Source of the DNA: Planctomycetia bacterium
Lineage (GTDB): Bacteria > Planctomycetota > Planctomycetia > Pirellulales > Thermoguttaceae
Direction: 5' to 3'
NCBI GenBank assembly: GCA_030527205.1
Contig: JAUNBG010000019.1
Span: forward strand, 1 to 63,358
Length of the DNA: 63,358 nt
How positions within the stretch are numbered: the stretch's first letter is position 1; each line of letters opens with the position of its first letter. The translations under genes and the position numbers were made by a program. Below the pieces are notes generated by a model that ran no database searches, was not told the DNA's origin, and worked only from the letters and a program-made list of their open reading frames with translations. Shown here one piece after another: positions 54,080-62,174 of this stretch.

Positions 54080-55390
54080 ATGAACAATAATATTGTCGAA
54101 CAAATTCAAACAATAATGGCCTGTCAATTGGTTGGAACTGTTGTTCGAACAGAAGGAATGACTATTTCGGCAACCGGTTTTCCTGCTCCGATCGGCTCAA
54201 TAGCCAAAATTGAATATCGAGAAGATTCAGATATATTAGCGGAAGTCATTGGTTTTCGAGACAATTTAACATTATTGTATTCGAGTTCAGAATTGGTTGG
54301 AATTCGACGCGGAAGTCGGGTTGAAATGGTTCAGACGGTTCCCTGGTTGAGAGTTGGCGATGAGTTAATGGGACGGGTTGTCAACGCATTTGGTCAAGTC
54401 ATCGATACAAAAACGCAACCAATTCTTCCGCAACGAATTCGATTTGACCAAAAACCTCCCGATCCTTGTTTACGCCCGGCTATTGATTCCATTCTTTCGA
54501 CGGGAATTCGAGCCATTGACGCTTTATTAACCTGCGGTTGCGGTCAGCGATTGGGAATTTTTGCCGGATCCGGGATTGGGAAAAGCGTGACGCTCGGAAT
54601 GATGGCTCGCTATACCAATGCCGATGTTATCGTTATTGGTTTGATTGGCGAACGAGGACGCGAAGTCAACGATTTTATTCAACATGAATTAGGCGAAGAA
54701 GGTCAAAAAAAAAGCATTATTGTCGTTTCGACGTCGAATGAACCGGCCTTAATGAGAGTTCGAGCCGCTTATGCCGCAATGTCGATCGCCGAATATTTTC
54801 GAGATCAAGGCAAAAAGGTTTTGTTTCTCATGGATTCATTAACGCGATTTGCTATGGCGCAACGAGAAATCGGTTTGGCCGCTGGCGAACCGCCAACAAC
54901 GCGAGGTTATACGCCAAGCGTTTTTTCAACCCTTCCGAGATTGGTTGAACGGGCCGGTCGCAGTCAAAATGGAAGCATAACAGCTTTTTTTACGGTTCTG
55001 GTTGAAGGGGATGATCGCCAAGATCCGGTTTGCGATGCCGTCCGCGGTTTACTGGACGGTCATATTTGGCTTTCGAGAAAATTAAGTTCGCGCGGTTATT
55101 ATCCTGCAATCGATATTCTGGAAAGCGTCAGCCGACTTATGCCAAATATATGCGACAATAATCATTTAAAATGCGCTCGGGAAATTCGACGTTTGCTTGG
55201 CATTTATGCCGACAGCGAGGATATCATATCAATCGGGGCTTATCGAGCAGGTTGCAATCCAGACATTGATCGGGCAATCAAAATGAAACCTCGAATTGAT
55301 CTGTTTCTTCAACAACAAATGTTCGAAAAAGCGTTGTTTGATGATTCCATTTCCCAATTAGAAAAACTTCTTGATGAAACATCCGATTGA
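54080..55390 (+). CDS. fliI: Flagellum-specific ATP synthase FliI
   Basis: A 436-residue FliI, normal in length. Walker A is GSGIGKS (lysine at residue 168). Next come GLIGERGREVNDF near 192, Walker B with KVLFLMDSLTRFAMAQREIGLAAGEPP near 246 and the conserved GYTPSVFSTLPRLVERAG. The hexameric ATPase powers protein export through the flagellar gate, with FliH as regulator. No FliJ gene follows. The enzyme has a normal set of catalytic residues, so the export machinery looks functional even though the FliG-like partner is reduced. The start ATG at 54080 has only a weak upstream purine tract. Confidence 0.95.
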   Translation: MNNNIVEQIQTIMACQLVGTVVRTEGMTISATGFPAPIGSIAKIEYREDSDILAEVIGFRDNLTLLYSSSELVGIRRGSRVEMVQTVPWLRVGDELMGRVVNAFGQVIDTKTQPILPQRIRFDQKPPDPCLRPAIDSILSTGIRAIDALLTCGCGQRLGIFAGSGIGKSVTLGMMARYTNADVIVIGLIGERGREVNDFIQHELGEEGQKKSIIVVSTSNEPALMRVRAAYAAMSIAEYFRDQGKKVLFLMDSLTRFAMAQREIGLAAGEPPTTRGYTPSVFSTLPRLVERAGRSQNGSITAFFTVLVEGDDRQDPVCDAVRGLLDGHIWLSRKLSSRGYYPAIDILESVSRLMPNICDNNHLKCAREIRRLLGIYADSEDIISIGAYRAGCNPDIDRAIKMKPRIDLFLQQQMFEKALFDDSISQLEKLLDETSD

Positions 55391-55735
55391 ACAGAAGGGA
55401 TTGAATGATTTCCTTTCTCTATTTTTCAAAATTGAAAAGAATGATAAACAATAAAGTCTTTGCCCGCAATTCCTGATTATATTGAAAAAGTTCATAAAAT
55501 CAAAATGACAAAAACGATCTGATTGAAGTCGGGCAATAATTGGTTTTCGTTTGCTTTTATTCCTGTTTGGAACGTCATGAAACGATAAATCATCTTTTTC
55601 TGACAATTCTCAAAAAAAGAAAACTTTTATCCATTTGCAACAAAACATTCCGTTTTCAATTGATAATAATTGCATATATTTGTTTGTTGTATTCTTATTG
55701 AATTATTTTGTCACTAAAAAATTTGAGGTTCTTTA
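55391..55735. other. 345-bp intergenic stretch
   Basis: AT-rich; I see no gene, terminator or repeat copy that I can support. Confidence 0.4.
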
Positions 55736-56560
55736 ATGGAAAAAAATAATAACAATAATCAATTGCGTCAACAAAATAAAAAATCCTCCAAACATTTGTT
55801 AACAGATAAATTGTTTCTGCCAATGACATATGGGGACTTTTGGCTGGCTTTTCTGATTTTGAGCCTTGTCGGAATGTTCTTCTTATTCGGTATTGTTGGC
55901 CAACTGGGATTTATTGCCATTTTAATGTTTTATGCCATTTATATTTTCGAAGCGAGCGCCAGCGGCGACAATACATTAACGCAATATCCTTCTTTTGATA
56001 TTTTAGATTCAGTTGTTCATATGATTTGGTTTCTTTATGTTATTTTTATGGCTATTTTTCCCGGAGTTCTTTTAAGAAAAATTATTTTTCTTCTCCTGGG
56101 ACTTCATTTAACAGAGTCGGTTTCGGCCGCTTCTGACCTTGCTCCGTTTGTTGTGACGACGCCAATCTATATTTCTTTGTTTTGTTTGGCAGGAAGTTTT
56201 TTTCTTTTTCTCCCGATTTTTATTCTCAGCGGAATGCTCAATAATTCGCCATTCAATCTTTATTCGCCCGAAATTCTTCAGAGTTTGCGAAACCAAAAAA
56301 AATTATGGGGAACGTTTTATCTTTTCAGTTTGATTTTCTTGATCGTTATCTATGCGTTTTTATTTGTCAGTTTTTGGCAACTTTTTTCTGTTTCCAAAGC
56401 GTTGGAATCGAAACGACTTTTTCTTCTGGGATTTAACGGAATCATCGGAGCTGTAACGACCGGAGCCGTTTTTTTCTATTTCAGATTGATCGGACGCCTC
56501 GCTTTTGTTCTCAAAAAGAAACTTAAAAAACAAAAAACAAATAAGAATACGAAGGACTAA
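55736..56560 (+). CDS. Polytopic membrane protein of unknown function
   Basis: A 274-residue protein with about six hydrophobic helices (roughly 38-70, 88-110, 122-130, 141-165, 195-220 and 232-252) between a polar Asn/Gln-rich N-terminus and a very basic C-terminus (KKKLKKQKTNKN). The loop SGDNTLTQYPSFDILD after the first helices resembles membrane proteins common in planctomycetes, whose role is unknown. No ribosome site is clear. It shares no obvious pathway with its neighbours. Confidence 0.7.
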   Translation: MEKNNNNNQLRQQNKKSSKHLLTDKLFLPMTYGDFWLAFLILSLVGMFFLFGIVGQLGFIAILMFYAIYIFEASASGDNTLTQYPSFDILDSVVHMIWFLYVIFMAIFPGVLLRKIIFLLLGLHLTESVSAASDLAPFVVTTPIYISLFCLAGSFFLFLPIFILSGMLNNSPFNLYSPEILQSLRNQKKLWGTFYLFSLIFLIVIYAFLFVSFWQLFSVSKALESKRLFLLGFNGIIGAVTTGAVFFYFRLIGRLAFVLKKKLKKQKTNKNTKD

Positions 56561-56940
56561 TCGCTAAAGAACGATTGATTTTATTTGCGGATCAGCCTTT
56601 TTCTATTTTGGTCTGAAAATCAAAATGGACGGCAACATTCAGAATCAATCATTCCTTCAGAATAAACCAGGCCCATTCGTTTTGCAATGAAATGGTTCAT
56701 AATATTTTGGAGAAGTTATCGACGATTTTCAATGAAAAGGATTGTTTATCCTCAAAAAGTTTTATATAATAACTTTTTCCTATAAAACTGAATTCTTTAA
56801 TAAAGGAATTTCATCGTTGAGAAATTTCACAAAAATGAGTCCTTGAAGTCTTGTTTTGATAACTCATCTATTCCAGATTGGAAAATAAGAAAGAATTCAA
56901 TCCATTTAAAAACGAACAATAATTTCAAAAGGAGATTGAA
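56561..56940. other. 380-bp intergenic stretch
   Basis: No gene seen. AAATGGACGGCAACATTC near 56621 could be a fragment of the 5' end of family C. The last 20 bases carry the strong ribosome site of the next gene. Confidence 0.35.
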
Positions 56941-58107
56941 ATGGCGTTGAAGACCCGAACGATTTTGGATTCGGACAATGGAATTTATTCAGAATCCCTT
57001 GATATCGAGGAAGTTTTTCAAAGCCCGGCAGGAGCGATTCCATTTCGGATAACGAAGCGTCGACTGCATGGCGGAATTCGAGACGGCGTTGATATTATCG
57101 AAGTTGATAACGGCAAGTTCTGTTTTACAATAATTCCAACGCGCGGCATGAATATGTGGAAAGGCCGTTGCGGCGACGTTCAACTCAAATGGGACAGCGC
57201 AGTTCGCGGGCCGGTTCATCCAAAATTTGTCTCGTTAAACGATCCAAGCGGCTGCGGTTGGCTTGACGGTTTTGATGAATTTATCGCTCGTTGCGGTCTT
57301 GAAAGTCTTGGATCGTCGGAATTTGATCAAAATGGCGTTCTTAAATATGGTCTTCATGGCAGAATCTCTAATCTTCCAGCTCGTCGGGTCAAAGTCAGTT
57401 TTAATACGGAAACCGGAGAAATAATAATAAAAGGAGTAATCGAAGAAGCCCGAGCGTTGCAAAAACGTTTGGCTCTTTATGTAACCTATTCGACTTTTGC
57501 CGGCTCTTCCAAACTAACCGTTCATGATATGGTCAAAAATCGTTCTTCCGTCGCAACCGATTTTGAGCTGATGTATCATATTAATGCAGGCGAACCGTTT
57601 GTTTCAGCGGGCGCCAAAGTTATGGTTCCGTTTGAAGAAATGTGTCCTCGCGATAACAATGCCGTTGAACAACTTCCAGATTGGAATATTTACCAGGAAC
57701 CGTTGCCGGGACGTCCGGAATGCTGTTTCTTTTTTGATTTGGCTGTTGATCGCAATAAAAATACGAAAGTCCTTCTCATCAATTCGCAGGGAACTCGCGG
57801 CTTGACACTGGGGTTCAATAAAGAACAATTTCCGCATTTTCTGGTTTGGAAAATGCAACGTCCTTGCGGCGATTCTTATGTAACCGGTCTGGAACCGGGA
57901 CTCAATTTCCCCAATACCAAATCGTTTGAAAAAGAAAAAGGCCGCGTTCAAATACTTGAACCGGGCGAAACCAGATCGTTTGAATTTTCCTTGGAAGTTC
58001 TTCATAACTTTGGCGAAATTTCCGAAACGATTCATTATATAAAACGACTTCAATCCAATGCGTCTGGAAAAATTCTCAAAGCTCCCAAGCCAGATTGGTG
58101 TGAATGA
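56941..58107 (+). CDS. DUF4432-family protein (aldose 1-epimerase-like)
   Basis: A 388-residue protein matching DUF4432, a galactose-mutarotase-like beta fold. Signatures are KRRLHGGIRDGVDIIEVDNG near residue 33, FTIIPTRGMNMWKG near 59, WLDGFDEFIARCGLESLGS near 103, YGLHGRISNLPAR near 138 and the late HFLVWKMQRPCGDSYVTGLEPG. These proteins are thought to act on sugars. The ribosome site AAAGGAG is strong. Its stop codon overlaps the ATGA of a frame leading into the PIG-L deacetylase region, suggesting an operon in which an N-acetyl sugar is processed; the pathway itself is inferred. Confidence 0.85.
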   Translation: MALKTRTILDSDNGIYSESLDIEEVFQSPAGAIPFRITKRRLHGGIRDGVDIIEVDNGKFCFTIIPTRGMNMWKGRCGDVQLKWDSAVRGPVHPKFVSLNDPSGCGWLDGFDEFIARCGLESLGSSEFDQNGVLKYGLHGRISNLPARRVKVSFNTETGEIIIKGVIEEARALQKRLALYVTYSTFAGSSKLTVHDMVKNRSSVATDFELMYHINAGEPFVSAGAKVMVPFEEMCPRDNNAVEQLPDWNIYQEPLPGRPECCFFFDLAVDRNKNTKVLLINSQGTRGLTLGFNKEQFPHFLVWKMQRPCGDSYVTGLEPGLNFPNTKSFEKEKGRVQILEPGETRSFEFSLEVLHNFGEISETIHYIKRLQSNASGKILKAPKPDWCE

Positions 58108-58225
58108 GAAAGGGGATTGACGCCATGAACTCCAATAATTCAGGCAGCTTTGACAATTCTAACAACCTTAATAATTCTGATAACTTTGTTTTGGCAATTC
58201 CGACAGTTTTAGCGATTCCGGCTGT

Positions 58226-59095
58226 TTGGGCAACCGCAACAACTCCTGCGACATTAACGACTCAAACAAAGACAACGGTTCTGTCAATGGAGAGAAAAAA
58301 ACCGTTTTTGCCGTTGCCTGTCATCCGGATGATATCGAGTTTGTTATGGCCGGAACGCTTCTTTTATTGAAAGATCGCGGTTGCGATGTTCATTATATGA
58401 CGATAGCCAACGGTTCCTGGGGAACGTCAACAATGCGCCGGGAAGAAATTATTCGAACTCGTCGCAATGAAGCGGCAAATAGCGCCGCTTTGCTTGGAGC
58501 AACTTATCATGAGTCGCTTGTTGACGATTTGGATGTCTTTTATGATCGTCCGACTTTGCTTAAATTGACGGCTGTGATCCGCGATATTAATCCGGATATT
58601 TTGCTTGTTCAATCGCCGGTCGATTATATGGAAGATCATCAAAATACAGTTCGTTTGGCTGTAACGGCTGCCTTTTGTCGAGGAATGATGAATGCGCCGG
58701 TCGATCCGCCAACTGCGGTTTCGTTTAAAGATATTGCGGTTTATCATGGTCAGCCGCATGGAAATCTTGATCCCATGCGACGCGTTGTTTATGCGGAACG
58801 ATATGTTGATATTGGATCGGTAATCGAACGAAAACGGGCTCTTCTGGCTTGTCATAAGAGTCAAAAAGAATGGCTTGATGTTTCGCAAGGTTATGATTCT
58901 TATCTCGATTCAATGGTCGAGGGAGCTGAAAAAACAGGGAAACTTTGCGGACGATATCAATATGCCGAAGGTTGGCGTCGTCATAATCATCTCGGTTTTG
59001 CCGCTTCAGATATTGATCCTTTGGGCGATTTGCTGGCAGATGTTTCCTGGGTCGATCCGGCTTATCAAAAATGGCTGAACGGTTCAATCCATTAA
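58226..59095 (+). CDS. PIG-L/LmbE-family deacetylase, start region possibly frameshifted
   Basis: The 289-codon frame encodes a PIG-L-type zinc deacetylase. The metal motif VACHPDDIEFVMAGTLL is near residue 30, with a conserved RRNEAANSAALLGA near 80 and SPVDYMEDHQNT, which adds another His, near 130. Such enzymes remove N-acetyl groups from sugar conjugates. The only in-frame start before the motif is TTG at 58226, without a ribosome site. A well-placed ATG (58125, preceded by AAAGGGGA) begins an Asn/Ser-rich peptide in another frame. The deacetylase frame is itself open from 58184 and also Asn/Ser-rich. A one-base change near 58180-58195 would join them, so a frameshift or sequence error is likely. 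Confidence 0.82.
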   Translation: MGNRNNSCDINDSNKDNGSVNGEKKTVFAVACHPDDIEFVMAGTLLLLKDRGCDVHYMTIANGSWGTSTMRREEIIRTRRNEAANSAALLGATYHESLVDDLDVFYDRPTLLKLTAVIRDINPDILLVQSPVDYMEDHQNTVRLAVTAAFCRGMMNAPVDPPTAVSFKDIAVYHGQPHGNLDPMRRVVYAERYVDIGSVIERKRALLACHKSQKEWLDVSQGYDSYLDSMVEGAEKTGKLCGRYQYAEGWRRHNHLGFAASDIDPLGDLLADVSWVDPAYQKWLNGSIH

Positions 59096-59153
59096 ACCCG
59101 GGCGGATTTTAGCTGCGTTAATCTTGTTTTAAAACGAAAAACGCGGATTGACA

Positions 59154-59202
59154 GGAAAAGAAAAAAGACGTTTTCCGCATATTTAATAAAGGAAAACGTC
59201 TT
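59154..59202 (-). terminator. Rho-independent terminator, probably for the MurE-like gene
   Basis: A perfect 12-bp stem (AAGACGTTTTCC / GGAAAACGTCTT) with a 14-base loop. On the minus strand the stem runs directly into TTTTTTCTTTTCC. It lies about 140 bp downstream of the MurE-like stop codon and could also end the plus-strand PIG-L transcript. Confidence 0.75.
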
Positions 59203-59342
59203 GAATATATTGGAATCTTGAACGTTTTTAAACAATTCGTTCAATTAATAATCGGGGTGATTTTTGGAATATTGCTGCAACATATTAATTAATTTAACAT
59301 AAGTTGAATCACAATACGCTAATCGAGAATTATTTCATCTGA

Positions 59343-60860
59343 TTAAATCCAATAGGATTCGATACAGGGCTGATTTTCATAAAGCCAATGTCGAACAAAC
59401 TGCCGGTCAGAAAAAGTATCTTTATCCGAATCGTCCAGAAGCGGATCGTTTCCAATAATTAAAACGCAATCGTCAGGATTGGCATTGGAAAGAACCCAGG
59501 AAATCGCGTCGCTTCGTTTCGGAATGATTCGAACTTTTTTATCTTGAGATTCAAATCCTTGAAGGATATCATTAACGGATTCTGTGCCGTTTCGACGTCC
59601 ATTGATATTTGTTGTAACAACGGTTATATCGCATAAAGTTTCAGCCGTTCTTCCCATTAACGGGCGTTTGCTTCGATCTTGATCATTGGGAGCACTCAAA
59701 ACGCAATATATGGAACCTTCGGTAACAGATCGAATTGTTCGGAGAGAAGCCGCCAGGGACTCTGGCGTATTGGCATTGTCAACAAAAACGCCAAAAGGTT
59801 GATCGCAATCAATTCTTTCCAAACGTCCAGGAATATGTTCAACTCGTTCGATTCCGCGGACTATAGTATTCAGATCAATTCCCCAACTGATTCCCAGAGC
59901 GGCCGTCATTAAACAATCATAAACGAACTCATTGCCAATGATTTTCGATTGAACAGGAACAGCATCCGTTCCAGCAACAATATAAAACATTTGTTGAGTT
60001 CTTTCTTGTTCGACCAGCATTCCGCCGACAAGACTTTCTGTTGGATGCATTCCAACGGTCATAACAGGATATTGAATCAGATGTAAAACGGCTTCGGTAA
60101 CGCGATCATCCAAATTGCAAATCGCAATCGCATTTTCTTTTGCATAATTGAATATTTGCATTTTGGTTCGTCGATATTGATCAACGGTTTTATGATAATC
60201 GAGATGATCTCGTTTGATATTGGTCAAACAAATCGCGTCGAATTGAATTCCAGCCAAACGATATTGATCAATTCCAATGCTTGAAACTTCAACAATTGCA
60301 TGCGAGCAACCATTTTCATACATTTTGGCCAACAGATCGGCCAATTTATCTGCCGTTGGCGTTGTTTCCTGAACAGGCAACAGATTTTGACCATCATAAA
60401 CGCCTAAGGAACCGATCAACCCAACAGGACGTCCCGATTCGGCCAACATTCCTGCGATTAAATAGGAAAGAGAGGTTTTTCCGGAGGTTCCTGTGATCGC
60501 AATCATCTTCATCCGTTTGGACGGGTTTCCAGCAAGAGCCTGACAAACTTCACCAAAAACAGTTAACGGTTCATCAACTTCAAAAATTGATCCTTGTTGA
60601 CGAATTGCGTAAGCAATCGGATTCGATAGAGTATTGCGGCGAATAATGGCGGCTTGAGCTCCGTTTTTCATCGCTTGTTCGACCTCTTCGATGATCCTGA
60701 TCGCCTCGTTACGAAGACAAATAAAAAGGGTTCCCGGATTAACTTTCTGCGCATTTGTGCTGCAGGAATTGATTTGAACATCTTCCGCCGACACAAAATC
60801 CTGCTTGCCCAAAATCGAGGAAAGAAAAACCGGAAATCCATTTCCTGGTTGAAATGACAT
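59343..60860 (-). CDS. Divergent MurE-like Mur ligase
   Basis: A 505-residue Mur ligase whose layout matches MurE. The N-terminal UDP-substrate domain is followed by the ATP-binding TGTSGKTS (lysine about 128), EVSS, TNIKRDHLDYH and the carbamylated-lysine position (TKMQIF). MurE adds the third residue, often DAP, to UDP-MurNAc-dipeptide. Several near-invariant motifs are altered here. YAHTP is NANTP (362-366), GGDRD is PNDQD (391-395), and the DNPR-type motif that selects the acceptor is replaced by NINGRR (418-423). It may be a paralogue with a different substrate, or the sole MurE with diverged loops. The ATG at 60860, after AAAGG, is preferred to an upstream start that adds a spurious hydrophobic stretch. 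Confidence 0.78.
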   Translation of the reverse strand: MSFQPGNGFPVFLSSILGKQDFVSAEDVQINSCSTNAQKVNPGTLFICLRNEAIRIIEEVEQAMKNGAQAAIIRRNTLSNPIAYAIRQQGSIFEVDEPLTVFGEVCQALAGNPSKRMKMIAITGTSGKTSLSYLIAGMLAESGRPVGLIGSLGVYDGQNLLPVQETTPTADKLADLLAKMYENGCSHAIVEVSSIGIDQYRLAGIQFDAICLTNIKRDHLDYHKTVDQYRRTKMQIFNYAKENAIAICNLDDRVTEAVLHLIQYPVMTVGMHPTESLVGGMLVEQERTQQMFYIVAGTDAVPVQSKIIGNEFVYDCLMTAALGISWGIDLNTIVRGIERVEHIPGRLERIDCDQPFGVFVDNANTPESLAASLRTIRSVTEGSIYCVLSAPNDQDRSKRPLMGRTAETLCDITVVTTNINGRRNGTESVNDILQGFESQDKKVRIIPKRSDAISWVLSNANPDDCVLIIGNDPLLDDSDKDTFSDRQFVRHWLYENQPCIESYWI

Positions 60861-61197
60861 AATAGGTACCTTTTTCAAGTTATTGTCAAAAAACAAGACA
60901 AAAAGAAAAACAGAATAAACTAGGCAAAAATAAAAGGATGCGTTTAATCGCTTCGCAGGCAACATTTTCAATAAAGTTGTCAAGCGACAGATAAAATCAA
61001 TTATAAAACAAAAATTTGAATTTTTGTTTTACGTTAAACCCATAATCCCTACAATTATTATCTTACGAAATAATAAAAATAAAGTCAAGAGGAATTAGAA
61101 CGATTAAAACATTTTCAACTTAAATAAATCGATCCGGCCAACCACAAAAGCTACAATTGGCAAATCCTACCTCTTTTACTTATTTGTGACAATTTAT
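60861..61197. other. 337-bp intergenic stretch
   Basis: Very AT-rich, with no gene seen. The upstream open frame of the MurE-like gene reaches into it to 60983 but is not supported as coding. Confidence 0.4.
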
Positions 61198-61380
61198 TTA
61201 TTTTTGTTCTCGAAGAGATAAAAAACTTAAAGTCCCCAGTCCTCCTGAACAGATAATAAATCCCAAATCCATGAGAAAATCGGCTTTACCAAAGGGAATA
61301 CCTGCGACTATATCAAGAACAAAAACAATAAAAAGAAGGGCTGAAATGGATAATGATGTGATACATAATGCTTTAGGCAT
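61198..61380 (-). CDS. Small two-helix membrane protein
   Basis: A 60-residue protein with two hydrophobic helices (about 5-27 and 37-53) and a polar C-terminal end (REQK). The pattern MPKALC, then a central GIPFGKAD and FIICSGGLGTLSFLSLREQ, resembles a short protein I recall as widespread in planctomycetes, so it is probably a real gene despite its length. Function is unknown. It stands alone between long AT-rich gaps, with GGAACC upstream of the ATG. Confidence 0.65.
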   Translation of the reverse strand: MPKALCITSLSISALLFIVFVLDIVAGIPFGKADFLMDLGFIICSGGLGTLSFLSLREQK

Positions 61381-61837
61381 AATTTTGGTTCCAACATTAT
61401 TATATAGAGTTACTGCTTCAAAAACGTAATGCTAACGAAAAGTCGATACTTCCATTAATGAATAGTATAATCTATTTTCGAGGTCTTTCCAATAAGAATT
61501 TGAAAAAAAAAGCAAGCCAGGAAAAGTAATCGCGGCAATCGTTAAAATCAAGCGACATAATTCCTATAATCTAATCATTTGACAAAATGATTTTCATCGT
61601 TTGAAGCTTTATTATATAGACTCGTTTCTTTTTGGTTTCGATCTTTTCGAAAAAACGGATTATCAGGGTTAAAAGGGTTATTCTGTTTTTCGGGGAATTA
61701 AAATTGGTTAAAAAAGTAAAATAGAAATTTAGACAAACGAATGTTTATTATTCGTTTACTGTGAGTCGATAATGAAGGAAATTCTGTATAAAATTGTTAT
61801 TTTTTAATTGATATAAGCAGCACAATTCGAATAGGGA

Positions 61838-61912
61838 TTGTCAACAGCCCTTTCATTGTTGTTGGCTTGCGAAAAAATTCCGGGATTTTCAATCAATTTG
61901 AATATAAAATGA
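61838..61912 (+). repeat. Dispersed degenerate repeat, family C
   Basis: GGATTGTCAACAGCC, then TTGTTGTTGGCTTGCGAAAA and GGGATTTTCAATCAATTTGA. It lies in the roughly 800-bp gap 61381-62174 before the last gene; the rest of that gap holds nothing I can name. Confidence 0.5.
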
Positions 61913-62174
61913 TCTTATTTTATTTTGAATCTCAGTTGGTTCGTTTGCAACAAGTTTGTCATTTGACAGACGATGTCCGTTTTGTCCAAAACTGCGGATC
62001 TTTTTCCGTCGTTTGAATTGATCACAAAACAGCAAAATAATAACCCGAATTGGATTTATCAGAAAAAACAAAAAAAGCAACAGAATTGACAATTTTCGCA
62101 AAAATGTATTAAACAAAAATTGTTTGAAATAGCAAAAAGAATGTCAGACCGCCTTTGATACGAAAGAATTTCTA

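Noticed and set aside
58104-58370. 88-codon ORF overlapping the end of the DUF4432 gene as a separate protein
   Set aside because: It runs out of frame into the PIG-L coding region and has no domain. It is better explained as the displaced leader of the deacetylase gene.
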